Part shown: in pieces, positions 31,640-40,705 of the stretch
Position numbering within the stretch: position 1 is the stretch's first letter
Layout: each line of letters starts with the position of its first letter
The notes under the pieces: generated by a model
The model's input: only the letters and a program-made list of their open reading frames with translations
Told to the model about the DNA's origin: nothing
Database searches by the model: none
Position numbers and translations under genes: made by a program
DNA from: Sphingobacterium sp. ML3W
Lineage (GTDB): Bacteria; Bacteroidota; Bacteroidia; Sphingobacteriales; Sphingobacteriaceae
Direction: 5' to 3'
Assembly: GCF_000747525.1 (NCBI RefSeq)
Contig: NZ_CP009278.1
Location: 3,224,001 to 3,288,000 of the forward strand
DNA length: 64,000 nucleotides

Positions 31640-33952
31640 ATGACAAAACAGTTCAGCGTCATCTCGATATTGGCACCCGTATTCATCTCATTATGGCCTT
31701 CTTACAGCTTATTTGCACAAAAAAAACAAATAAGCGGAAAGATCATAGCGCTAGAAAACACCAGTCCCATTCATGGAGCTAACCTACACTACGAAGGACA
31801 TAAGAAAGCGATAACTTCCAACTTTTCGGGTGAATTTCAATTTAGTACCGAACAGAACTTCCCTATAAAATTAGTGACTTCACTCGTTGGCTACGAAAAT
31901 GACACTACTTATGTGAAAAATGACCGTCCCGTACTGATAAGACTAAAAAAAGACGTTAAGAGACTCGCCGAGACACAGGTTTACGGATATCAGGTTGCTG
32001 CCAAAACACAGATTTCGCAACAGGTCAATGCGACAGCTTTAGCTGAAAATAGAAACCGTTCGCTAGCAGAAGTATTAAAAAATATTGCTGGAGTCCATCT
32101 CCTGCAGACCGGATCTACCATCAATAAGCCCATTGTTAACGGGCTTTATGGAAACCGACTTGCGATATTGAATGATGGTATGAAACTGGAAAGTCAGCAA
32201 TGGGGGAATGATCATGCTCCTGAAATTGATGTATATGCTGCCAATACGATAACAGTTGTGAAAGGAGCAGAAAGTCTACGTTATGGAGGAGAGGCTTTAG
32301 GTGGAGCAATTCTGTTATCCACCAAGCCTTGGAATAAGATTGATAGCCTTAGAGGGCAAGTCAGTCTTAACGGTTTCACAAATGGCAGAGGTATGCAAAG
32401 CGCATTAAACCTAGAGGGCATCACTCCGATGGCAGGACTAAAATGGTCTTTTAATGGTAACTACAGCAAAAGTGGTAATCGAAAAACTCCCGATTATTAC
32501 CTGAACAATACCGGACAACGCATTTACAACCTAAATGCTGCAGTAAATTATCAATACAAAGACGCTAATTTTGAAGCTTCCTATAAACAATATCACAATG
32601 AAGCGGGCATTTTATCATCTACTCATATCGGCGATATTACCTCTTTTCAAGAACGTCTAGCCTACGGGCGACCATATCCCAGCGAACTTTTCGGATTCTC
32701 ATACAATATTGATGCTCCCCGTCAAGAGGTTAAACACGAGGTATTTCAGTTTGCTTACAGCCAGCGCTTAAGCGATGCTAAAACCTTATCCATAAAATAT
32801 GCTTACCAGAATAACCACCGCCAGGAATACGATAAAAGACGTGCAGGCCGTAGTGCAATTCCAAGCATGGATATGGTTTTACGGACACATGCACTTGATG
32901 CATCTTATACTATTGAGGGCTTAAATCAAAAATTTATCACAGGCCTTCAGGGGCAGACACAGGTTAACAACAATATTGCTGGGACTTTTAATACCCCATT
33001 AATACCAAATTACAATGCCTTTAACATCGGAGCATACGGTATATATCAATGGCAAAAAGACCGATTTGCCTATGAATTAGGAGCTCGTTATGATTTCAAG
33101 AATTTCGATGCTGCAGGGTATGACTTTTATGGCAAAGCTTATGGCGGCAACAATCAGTTTCATAACTTGTCGACCAACCTCGGTTTATCCTATACTGTCG
33201 ATAACCATATGACTCTTAAATCAAACTTAGGACTTGCTTGGAGAGCGCCGTCCGCTCAAGAACTGTACAGCCAAAACGTCCACCAGAGTACAGCACGCTA
33301 TGAAAGAGGATATGCGTCCTTAAAAGCGGAGAAAGGATTAAAGTGGATCACCAGTTTAAATATCCATGAACAGAAGAATTTCTTAAACATTGACATCTAT
33401 GCTAACTACATCAATAATTACATTTATGTAAAACCAACCGAAGAATATGTACAAAATCTTTCCGGTACATTCCCGATTTGGCAGTATAGTCAAAACAATG
33501 CTTTACTGGCAGGAATCGATATACAGGGGAAATATGCCATCCGTGAACATTTAGAATACAGTGCAAATACATCATTTATCTATGCCCGTAACCTAGATGA
33601 AAACAACTACCTGCCGCTTATTCCACCCCTATCATATACACATGAAATTGCTTTTACAACAAAAGGCAAGGCGAACTGGATGCATGATGTGAAATTTGCC
33701 TTAGGTCAAGAAATCTATGCGAAACAGTTTTTAACAACAGCAAGTATGGAGATGGCTCCGGCACCGTCGGCGTATCAGCTCATCAATGGTTCCATTAGTT
33801 TTGGCTCTCTTGTTGGCAACAATAAATTGCAAACTCGCCTTTTGGTAGAAAACATCTTAAATAGCACATACAAATCTTACACCGATCTATTCCGTTATTA
33901 CAGTCATGGTGTAGGCCGAAATATACAATTGACAATTAATTACACATTCTAA
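31640..33952 (+). CDS. TonB-dependent outer-membrane receptor
   Basis: A 770-residue outer-membrane transporter. After a signal peptide (ending SYSLFA) comes a carboxypeptidase-regulatory-like beta-sandwich (about 30-110), the plug (AEVLKNIAGVHLLQTGSTI, then GLYGNRLAILNDGMKLES and VVKGAESLRYGGEALGG), and a 22-strand barrel that ends with the aromatic C terminus NIQLTINYTF. The plug's DGMK-DHAPEID segment resembles ZnuD-like metal receptors. The upstream palindrome and the downstream His-rich lipoprotein support a metal, perhaps zinc, but this is inferred. It is in an operon with the lipoprotein (20 bp gap). Confidence 0.92.
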   Translation: MTKQFSVISILAPVFISLWPSYSLFAQKKQISGKIIALENTSPIHGANLHYEGHKKAITSNFSGEFQFSTEQNFPIKLVTSLVGYENDTTYVKNDRPVLIRLKKDVKRLAETQVYGYQVAAKTQISQQVNATALAENRNRSLAEVLKNIAGVHLLQTGSTINKPIVNGLYGNRLAILNDGMKLESQQWGNDHAPEIDVYAANTITVVKGAESLRYGGEALGGAILLSTKPWNKIDSLRGQVSLNGFTNGRGMQSALNLEGITPMAGLKWSFNGNYSKSGNRKTPDYYLNNTGQRIYNLNAAVNYQYKDANFEASYKQYHNEAGILSSTHIGDITSFQERLAYGRPYPSELFGFSYNIDAPRQEVKHEVFQFAYSQRLSDAKTLSIKYAYQNNHRQEYDKRRAGRSAIPSMDMVLRTHALDASYTIEGLNQKFITGLQGQTQVNNNIAGTFNTPLIPNYNAFNIGAYGIYQWQKDRFAYELGARYDFKNFDAAGYDFYGKAYGGNNQFHNLSTNLGLSYTVDNHMTLKSNLGLAWRAPSAQELYSQNVHQSTARYERGYASLKAEKGLKWITSLNIHEQKNFLNIDIYANYINNYIYVKPTEEYVQNLSGTFPIWQYSQNNALLAGIDIQGKYAIREHLEYSANTSFIYARNLDENNYLPLIPPLSYTHEIAFTTKGKANWMHDVKFALGQEIYAKQFLTTASMEMAPAPSAYQLINGSISFGSLVGNNKLQTRLLVENILNSTYKSYTDLFRYYSHGVGRNIQLTINYTF

Positions 33953-33972
33953 TCATAACAAATACAGCTATC

Positions 33973-34512
33973 ATGAAAAAAATCATTAACAGCAGCAATT
34001 TAGTCCTGATCGCAGCGGTTCTCCTTTTCAACTCATGTAAAAAAGATGATCCTGTCCACGAACATGATAATGAAGAAATGAAAACCATGACTTTAAGTTT
34101 TACAGAAAAAACAACAAATGCCAAAGTCGAAGTTATCATCGATGCTACCGATACAAAAACACAGTCTTTAAACTTAAAAAAGGGCAACTATGATTTAGAT
34201 ATTAAATTAAAAGATTTTGATGGACATGAGGTACAACAGGAAATTTCAGACGATGCCGATGAACATCAGTTTTTCTTCGTAGGCCCTACAAAGGAACAGA
34301 TCACCTTTACGTATCTAGACCAACAAGTAGGTTTAAAAAGCAACTGGAAAGTATTAGATAAAGCAAGTGCTATTCCAATGAAAATTGTCTTGATGCACGG
34401 TCTAAATAAAACAAAGGTTACCGCAGCAGACTGGAACAATTCAAGCTACCAAAGCATTGGTGGCGGTACTCCAGACATTTCAGTAAATGTAACTTTAAAT
34501 CTTATTGACTAA
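33973..34512 (+). CDS. Lipoprotein following TonB receptor, His/Asp-rich N terminus
   Basis: A 179-residue lipoprotein of unknown family. The lipobox NSCKKDD puts the lipidated Cys at 22, followed at once by HEHDNEEM (29-36), a likely metal-binding stretch. The rest is beta-rich, with a second His/Asp patch (DDADEHQFFFVG). It directly follows the TonB receptor, so a role as a cell-surface or periplasmic helper of that transporter is the simplest reading. No enzymatic motif is visible. Confidence 0.8.
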   Translation: MKKIINSSNLVLIAAVLLFNSCKKDDPVHEHDNEEMKTMTLSFTEKTTNAKVEVIIDATDTKTQSLNLKKGNYDLDIKLKDFDGHEVQQEISDDADEHQFFFVGPTKEQITFTYLDQQVGLKSNWKVLDKASAIPMKIVLMHGLNKTKVTAADWNNSSYQSIGGGTPDISVNVTLNLID

Positions 34513-34570
34513 AGATGAGGATGTTGGCAAGAGATTGCATTTAGCTATTTTCATTTTTCATGAAATAGTA

Positions 34571-34578
34571 TATCTTTG
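34571..34578 (+). promoter_or_regulatory. -7 box of tRNA-Arg
   Basis: TATCTTTG is an exact TAnnTTTG match and ends 7 bases before the mature tRNA 5' end, so the precursor would have almost no leader. Confidence 0.5.
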
Positions 34579-34585
34579 CTAGCAT

Positions 34586-34657
34586 GTCCCTGTAGTTTAA
34601 TGGATAAAATTGCAGATTCCGGTTCTGTTGATATGGGTTCGACTCCCTTCGGGGACA
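34586..34657 (+). tRNA. tRNA-Arg (CCG)
   Basis: Acceptor GTCCCTG pairs with CGGGGAC (one G-U), anticodon stem GCAGA/TCTGT with loop TTCCGGT gives anticodon CCG. The T stem has one mismatch (T-T) and the D arm is AT-rich. Discriminator A; CCA is not encoded. Confidence 0.9.
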
Positions 34658-34660
34658 CAC

Positions 34661-34697
34661 AAAAACAGCGTTTAATAATATTAAACGCTGTTTTTTT
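34661..34697 (+). terminator. Terminator of tRNA-Arg
   Basis: A perfect 15-bp stem (34661-34675 with 34681-34695), loop TAATA, followed by T7. It begins three bases after the tRNA. Confidence 0.9.
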
Positions 34698-35019
34698 ATG
34701 TAGGAATTCCATCCTTAATCTTCTATGAAATGATCGCATCAGCACATCCTTTTTTAGATAAACCTATCCTTGTCAAAAACATCATTTTTATGGAAGTATC
34801 GTATATTTATGTAAGATCTAATCGGTGGGCTATTTAATAATAAAGTAGACATAATAACCTATTGAACTCCATAATAACACATAAATGCGAAGTTATACAT
34901 CAATATTATTGTATTTAAAATGCAATATTAGTAAGTTTGAATAGCATCATGATTGCGAAACGCGAACAACAATCTGGAAGAATATAGCACTACACACCTT
35001 CAAACCCCCATCAGATAAT
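34698..35019. other. 322-bp intergenic region
   Basis: AT-rich sequence between the tRNA-Arg terminator and the GNAT gene. I see no gene, no strong hairpin and no convincing consensus promoter in it. Confidence 0.5.
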
Positions 35020-35496
35020 TTGAAAACATATACTTTTCGAGCAGGAACATTAGATGACCGCGATGAGCTACAACAATTGTTTGTTGGTACGATCAAAACA
35101 GTATGTATAAAAGACTATAATTCGGAGCAAATCGAAATGTGGAGCTCTTCGATTCATAACGAACAGCGTTGGGCAGATATCTTAATACATCAATTTGTCT
35201 TGATAGCATTACATGACAGTAAAATCGTTGGTTTTTGCACTTTAGACAAGTGGACATACATTGACCTACTTTTTGTGCATAAGGATTATCAGCGAATAAA
35301 AGTTGCCCAGCAGTTATATCATATTATCGAAGATGCAGCAAAGCGACAGCATATAAAGTCCATAACTGCCGACGTAAGCAAAACAGCAAAATCTTTTTTT
35401 GAAAAGATGGGTTTTAGTACTGTTCAAAAACAAGTAGTTAGGTTAAAGGAAATTAAATTTATCAATTATAAAATGATAAAAAATATCAATGCATAA
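35020..35496 (+). CDS. GNAT-family N-acetyltransferase
   Basis: A 158-residue acetyltransferase. The N terminus (FRAGTLDDRDELQQLF) and the central strand-plus-acetyl-CoA loop (YIDLLFVHKDYQRIKVAQQLYH) fit the GNAT fold; the usual Q/RxxGxG/A loop reads QRIKVA here. The end has SKTAKSFFEKMGFST, the common GNAT closing motif. TTG start at 35020, since no ATG is present before the conserved part. It lies 69 bp upstream of the ada-like gene; the substrate is unknown. Confidence 0.85.
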   Translation: MKTYTFRAGTLDDRDELQQLFVGTIKTVCIKDYNSEQIEMWSSSIHNEQRWADILIHQFVLIALHDSKIVGFCTLDKWTYIDLLFVHKDYQRIKVAQQLYHIIEDAAKRQHIKSITADVSKTAKSFFEKMGFSTVQKQVVRLKEIKFINYKMIKNINA

Positions 35497-35565
35497 TAAA
35501 TTGCGCATGTTTCGGATTGTATAATTCTGAAATCATGTTGAAATTTGTGTATTAATTAATATAAA

Positions 35566-36417
35566 ATGGAAACACAATCAAGTCTTAATTATAATCGAGT
35601 TGCTTCCGCTATTGCGTATTTACAACATCATTTTAAGGAGCAACCTCATCTCGATGAAGTTGCAGCGGAAATCCATTTAAGTCCAGCTCATTTTCAGCGA
35701 TTGTTTACGGAATGGGCAGGTACAAGTCCCAAAAAATTTTTACAATACATAAGCATTGAACACGCGAAAAAATTACTTGCTGAAAATAGGGATTTAACAC
35801 TATTTGACACTGCCTATGAGACCGGCTTATCCAGCACAAGTCGCTTGCATGACCTGTTTATCAATATTGAAGGCATGTCGCCTGCTGAATACAAGAACGG
35901 AGGACAAAATCTGAGCATAAATTATCGTTTTGCCGACAGTCCGTTTGGCAAAGTTATCATTGCTTCTACAACAAAGGGTATTTGTTATATCGCCTTCGAA
36001 AGTAACGAAGCAAAAGCTTATCATGACCTACATGCCAGGTTCCCAAATGCTTTATTCAATCAATATGCAGATGCATTACAGGAAAGTGCACTGATTATTT
36101 TTCGAAACGATTGGTCTACTTTATCAGAAATAAAACTACACCTTAAGGGGACCGATTTTCAGTTGAAGGTATGGGAAAGCCTACTAAAAATACCCATGGG
36201 TAAGCTTGTTACGTATGGCGATGTCGCGCAACAGATTGGAAATGCAAAGGCCTCTAGAGCTGTTGGAACAGCAATTGGCAGCAATCCCGTGGCCTTTCTT
36301 ATCCCCTGTCACCGTGTCATTCAAGCATCCGGTATTACGGGTGGTTATATGTGGGGACCTACGCGAAAAACAGCCATAATCGGTTGGGAAAGTGCTCAGC
36401 TAAATCAAGAAGAGTAA
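35566..36417 (+). CDS. Ada-like protein: AraC DNA-binding domain plus O6-alkylguanine-DNA methyltransferase
   Basis: A 283-residue two-domain protein. Residues 1-110 are an AraC helix-turn-helix (LDEVAAEIHLSPAHFQRLF, then GTSPKKFLQYISIEHAKKLL). Residues 120-283 are the suicide methyltransferase that removes methyl groups from O6-methylguanine; the acceptor is Cys248 in FLIPCHRVIQ. E. coli Ada has a further N-terminal zinc domain with the Cys38 acceptor that turns it into an activator; that domain is missing. Control of its own operon is therefore uncertain. alkB follows after 79 bp. Confidence 0.92.
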   Translation: METQSSLNYNRVASAIAYLQHHFKEQPHLDEVAAEIHLSPAHFQRLFTEWAGTSPKKFLQYISIEHAKKLLAENRDLTLFDTAYETGLSSTSRLHDLFINIEGMSPAEYKNGGQNLSINYRFADSPFGKVIIASTTKGICYIAFESNEAKAYHDLHARFPNALFNQYADALQESALIIFRNDWSTLSEIKLHLKGTDFQLKVWESLLKIPMGKLVTYGDVAQQIGNAKASRAVGTAIGSNPVAFLIPCHRVIQASGITGGYMWGPTRKTAIIGWESAQLNQEE

Positions 36418-36496
36418 ATATCTTCAAGATTATATTGCGATGTCCTATTGCTGTTTTTACAATATTGAATTACAAAAGAACGTTAGAAAAGATACC

Positions 36497-37105
36497 ATGA
36501 AATTATTTAATTACCCTGTTGATACAACAAAAAACTGGCTTCATCGAGATGGTACTGTTCATTATTATGGTACAATTCTGGACGTTGAAAGTGCGGATTA
36601 CTATTTTCAGAAGCTTTTGACAACAATCGAATGGCGAAACGATGAAGCTGTTATTTTCGGTAAACATCTATTGACTAAGAGGAAAGTGGCTTGGTATGGT
36701 ACAAAACCCTTTGAATATACCTATTCAAATACAACAAAACGGGCATTACCCTGGTCAAAGGAACTACTGGAATTGAAAAATATAGTTGAAGAAACAACTG
36801 GTGAAACTTTCAATTCTTGCTTATTGAACTTGTATCACAATGGAGAAGAGGGCATGGCTTGGCATAGTGATGGTGAGAAAGATTTAAAGAAAGATGGTGC
36901 AATTGGTTCTTTGAGTTTTGGAGCAGTCCGAAAATTTGCCTTCAAACATAAAATTAGCAAAGAAAAAGTTGAATTATATCTGGAGCATGGTAGCTTATTG
37001 ATTATGAAGGATGAAACACAATCTCATTGGCTACATCGACTTCCACCGACAAAAAAAGTATTTACACCAAGGGTTAATCTCACGTTTAGAACAATTACTG
37101 AATAG
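36497..37105 (+). CDS. alkB: AlkB-type 2-oxoglutarate dioxygenase (DNA alkylation repair)
   Basis: A 202-residue Fe(II)/2-oxoglutarate enzyme that demethylates 1-methyladenine and 3-methylcytosine in DNA. The iron ligands are in AWHSDGEKDL (His and Asp) and in SHWLHRLPP (distal His); the 2-oxoglutarate arginine is in PRVNLTFRTI. GSLSFGAVRKFAFKHK is the conserved jelly-roll strand. I prefer the ATG at 36497 over 36440, because the 19 extra residues are Cys-rich and unlike the family. It is in the same direction as the Ada-like gene, and the two make a classic alkylation-repair pair. Confidence 0.92.
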   Translation: MKLFNYPVDTTKNWLHRDGTVHYYGTILDVESADYYFQKLLTTIEWRNDEAVIFGKHLLTKRKVAWYGTKPFEYTYSNTTKRALPWSKELLELKNIVEETTGETFNSCLLNLYHNGEEGMAWHSDGEKDLKKDGAIGSLSFGAVRKFAFKHKISKEKVELYLEHGSLLIMKDETQSHWLHRLPPTKKVFTPRVNLTFRTITE

Positions 37106-37228
37106 CTATAGTATATTCGTGGGAAAAAGAAATATCCGTAACCAATTCTAAATTAAACACGAGGACCTTGCGATATTTGGCAACAACTTGTACCGTAAAA
37201 TCAAGGCAATCAAATGCCCTTATATTAT

Positions 37229-37265
37229 AAAAGGTCCTTATTAGCATATGCAATAAGGACCTTTT
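37229..37265. terminator. Bidirectional terminator
   Basis: A perfect 14-bp stem (37229-37242 with 37252-37265), nine-base loop, with A4 and T4 edges. It lies between alkB and the convergent HEAT/DUF1080 gene. Confidence 0.85.
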
Positions 37266-37286
37266 CATGAAATGGAGTGATTAACG

Positions 37287-40200
37287 CTATTTCAATTTTT
37301 TAACTCTTATATTTTTAAAGAATACTTCAGATCCATGACCTAGGAAAGCCAAGTGTCCGGAAGTACGTTTCAACCCTGGATGAGCTTTACCGTCCAAAGT
37401 GCCATTTTTGCTTGCAGTTGCAATATCCGTATCAAGAATCAAGACACCATTCAATGTTACCTGAACACGATTACCTTTTACCACAATCTCTTCGCTATTC
37501 CACTCCCCTACCGGTTTCAAATGACCTTTTTTTGAAGTCGAGACACCGTATACAGAACCATGGTATTGATAAGGTTTTAAATCTTTATAGATATCAGCAG
37601 TATTATCTAAAATCTGAATTTCCATACCCTCATAAGCAGCATCTCCCTCTAGAGGGGCTCTGACACCTACACCATTGTTAGCACCATCTGTCAGTTTGAA
37701 ATCAAACCGATATACAAAGTCTCCATATTGTTCTTTTGTGTACAGATTACCACCAAATTTAGCATCTGGCACTACCCTTAAGTGTCCTTCATCATTGATG
37801 ACATAACCATCATTCTTCGTCCACTTATCTAAGTTTGTACCATCAAACAAAACCTCAAAGCCCTGTTTCTTTTCATCAGCGCTCAATTGAAAGACTTCTT
37901 TTCTTGCCAGTTCTTTTACATAAATATCCCTGTAAGACACGACCGTACCATGCGCTTGCAATTCGATTTGCTCGGTTGGGAAAATAGATTGATTGCGATC
38001 CCAATAGTTTTCTAAAGGAACATTATCCGTCACCAATTTACCATTCAGATAAACAGTGACCTTGTCGTCAATCATCTTGATTTTAAACGTATTCCACTCT
38101 CCTAAAGCATTATCTGCTACCAATAAAGGTTTAGACTCCGCCTTTTGGTTATTATATAAACCACCAGATCCCACTTGCGCACCATCCTTTACCCTAGATA
38201 TATCCCAAATTTGTACTTGAGGTGTACCACGAAGGTAAATACCTGCATCGCCTTCCGAACCATTTTTATCCAACTTCCAATCGACTAACATTTCAATATC
38301 ACCGTATTGTCTGATCGTTGCTATGTTATCTCCTTTTCCATTAAAAATCAATTCATCATTTTGAGCAGCCCAGCCTTGATGCATTTGTTCATCAGCTTTT
38401 ACTTGAGCAGCAGCCAATTCTTTTTCAGTCATTTGACCTCTTTTAATTGGGTTTGCCACCAAACCTTTCCAAGCCGTCAAATCTTTGCCATTGAATAGAC
38501 TTACAAAGCCTTCAGATTGTGGCATTTCGGCAAGATGCTTAATCACTGCTTCTTTTAAATACGAACTCTCGCTACCACTCAAATTACCAATAACTTCATT
38601 TAGGATATTGCGCACTTCTGTACCTACAAACGACTTATCATCCAACGCGATATTCATCGCTGTATTGATAGCAGCTCCCTTTAGATTGGGATCTTTCATG
38701 TATTTAGCTGCAAATACCATTGCTTGATAAGTACCCGTTGCTTGCAAAGACCCTAACACTGCCTTTTTCTGATTGTCGGTTTTTGCTACAGCAAATGCAT
38801 CCTTCAATAAAAGTGTCTTTTGATCATTGGTTATGATTGACTTATTGATATTTTTAACCAAGCCTGTAAAAACCTTTTCATTTAGAGAAGTCGATAAATC
38901 CGTTCTTGACAACTGGATCAACTCATTTAATGCTAAAGGTGTAGACCAATCAGCAATAGCTGCAACAGCTGCTTCTTTCAATGCAGGGTTATCTGTTTTC
39001 AAATAATTAGTAACCGCATTCAATGACTCTTGATCACCTAATCTTGCGAAGATTGGAAAAAACTTCATCGCACTCGGTGCTGCAGAGCGAGAAATATTTG
39101 CTGCTAGCTTTTGAATATGTTGATCTCTATTTTGACTTGATTGGATTACATTTGCAATCGCAACTTCCAGATTCTTTTTAGAAGCATCATCTGCATCGGC
39201 TAGCAAATTGACAAGGACATCTAAATCTTTTTCTTGAGCTACATTAGGTAATGCTTTGTTAATGGCTTTATTAACGTCTGGGTTTGAGCTTTTCAATGCC
39301 AATACCGCTTGAGACGAATTGCTATTCGCACGTGTGCTTAAAACATCCAATAACTGGATTTTCTTAGCATCATCTACGCTTGCCAAAGCATTATTCACTT
39401 CATCAATCGTATTGTCATTTTTCGAACTCAATATCAGCGCTTTGATTGATTGATTCAGCTGCTCATCAGCAGATAAATTAGCGATCAAAATCTTTGAATC
39501 AGCACCTTTCGACAATAAATTGATGGCTGTTAGTCCAGCTAATTTAGCATGTGCATCTGTCGATTTATCAACAAGTTTCTCAATCGTTTTCAGCTGACCA
39601 ATCGAGCCATTTTGTGCTATATAGTTAAATAGAGACTCTTGAACAGCAGGACTCGATTTTGCAGCAATTGCAAGTAATTTCTTAGTATCGTTTGCATCAC
39701 CATACTGCTGTAACAGACCCAAGGCAACATGACGATAGACATTATTATCATTTCGAGCTGCAGCTAACAGATTTTTTTTCTGTTTTTTGGCATCAAGTGC
39801 TGTTAATAATGTTAAAGATCCTGCTTGTGCATTGATCGCTTTGATTTTAGATGCTTGTGCAAAAAGTGTGTTTAAATAAGAAATGGCTTCTGTATTTTTC
39901 TTGTTCTCGATTAAAGACTCTGCATAATCTAATCCTAAGCCAATACTATTCAAATTATCATAGCTGTAATTTGCAGCTTTAAGCTCTTTTTCAAAAATTG
40001 GTATCGCAGCAGTTCCACCGATTTTACTCAATGCGATAAGGGCTGTGCGCTTAAAGGAGTCTGATTTATATTTATCCAGTAAGGCAATAATAGCTTGTTC
40101 AGCCGATTGATTTCTAACATCACCAAGAGCTGTTACTACTGCTATAGCAGATTTCTCGTCTGAAACACTTGTTAACCCTTGGGCTAAGGCATCACTCGAT

Positions 40201-40685
40201 TCCTTTGTATTAATCGAAACCAATGTACGCGCTGCGCCATCTGCCAAATAAGCATTGTTCAAATAAGTCGATACTTTAGTCACGGCTGAATTTCCTGCAC
40301 ATTGACGTAAAAGACGTAACACAAACGCTTTATTTGTATCTTCTTTAACTGTACCTAATGCATCTAACAATCCTTGGACAAAGACTTCTTTTTGTTTTTC
40401 TTTTCCAGGTTGATTAACAAAAAAAGAATAGCTATTGGTCGCATATTCTACTTCAGCATTATTTTGTCCCTGTGGTTTCAATTGATTCAACATTGCCGAA
40501 ATCTCATTTGATGTAAAGTTTTCCAACTCATTCATCGCGTATAAAAACTTCACCTTCTCATCAGCAGGTTGTTGCCCCAATACATCGGCTATTTTAGTAG
40601 CAGTTGTTCTATTTTGAGGTTGTTGTGCATAAGCTGCCCCTTGAAGTATTAATAAGGCAGATATGGTATTAAAAACTTTTTTCAT
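37287..40685 (-). CDS. Secreted HEAT-repeat protein with two DUF1080 (3-ketoglycoside hydrolase/lyase-like) domains
   Basis: A 1132-residue exported protein (signal peptide ending GAAYAQ). Residues about 100-700 are HEAT/ARM-like helical repeats (ALISKIGGTAAIPIFEKEL and similar). Two DUF1080 beta-sandwich domains follow: from about 735 (FVSLFNGKDLTAWKGL, GIYLRGTPQVQIWD) and from about 935 (FEVLFDGTNLDKWTKN, GMEIQILDNT). DUF1080 members are reported as 3-keto-glycoside hydrolases or lyases. It follows a Gfo/Idh oxidoreductase by 20 bp, and such oxidoreductases can make 3-keto sugars, so the pair plausibly breaks down a glycoside in the periplasm. The glycan is unknown. Confidence 0.88.
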   Translation of the reverse strand: MKKVFNTISALLILQGAAYAQQPQNRTTATKIADVLGQQPADEKVKFLYAMNELENFTSNEISAMLNQLKPQGQNNAEVEYATNSYSFFVNQPGKEKQKEVFVQGLLDALGTVKEDTNKAFVLRLLRQCAGNSAVTKVSTYLNNAYLADGAARTLVSINTKESSDALAQGLTSVSDEKSAIAVVTALGDVRNQSAEQAIIALLDKYKSDSFKRTALIALSKIGGTAAIPIFEKELKAANYSYDNLNSIGLGLDYAESLIENKKNTEAISYLNTLFAQASKIKAINAQAGSLTLLTALDAKKQKKNLLAAARNDNNVYRHVALGLLQQYGDANDTKKLLAIAAKSSPAVQESLFNYIAQNGSIGQLKTIEKLVDKSTDAHAKLAGLTAINLLSKGADSKILIANLSADEQLNQSIKALILSSKNDNTIDEVNNALASVDDAKKIQLLDVLSTRANSNSSQAVLALKSSNPDVNKAINKALPNVAQEKDLDVLVNLLADADDASKKNLEVAIANVIQSSQNRDQHIQKLAANISRSAAPSAMKFFPIFARLGDQESLNAVTNYLKTDNPALKEAAVAAIADWSTPLALNELIQLSRTDLSTSLNEKVFTGLVKNINKSIITNDQKTLLLKDAFAVAKTDNQKKAVLGSLQATGTYQAMVFAAKYMKDPNLKGAAINTAMNIALDDKSFVGTEVRNILNEVIGNLSGSESSYLKEAVIKHLAEMPQSEGFVSLFNGKDLTAWKGLVANPIKRGQMTEKELAAAQVKADEQMHQGWAAQNDELIFNGKGDNIATIRQYGDIEMLVDWKLDKNGSEGDAGIYLRGTPQVQIWDISRVKDGAQVGSGGLYNNQKAESKPLLVADNALGEWNTFKIKMIDDKVTVYLNGKLVTDNVPLENYWDRNQSIFPTEQIELQAHGTVVSYRDIYVKELARKEVFQLSADEKKQGFEVLFDGTNLDKWTKNDGYVINDEGHLRVVPDAKFGGNLYTKEQYGDFVYRFDFKLTDGANNGVGVRAPLEGDAAYEGMEIQILDNTADIYKDLKPYQYHGSVYGVSTSKKGHLKPVGEWNSEEIVVKGNRVQVTLNGVLILDTDIATASKNGTLDGKAHPGLKRTSGHLAFLGHGSEVFFKNIRVKKLK

Positions 40686-40705
40686 TTTTTAGATAGCTTA
40701 AAGAA

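Noticed and set aside
34551..34745. 64-codon open frame on the minus strand over tRNA-Arg
   Set aside because: It covers a tRNA gene and its terminator and cannot be a real protein gene.
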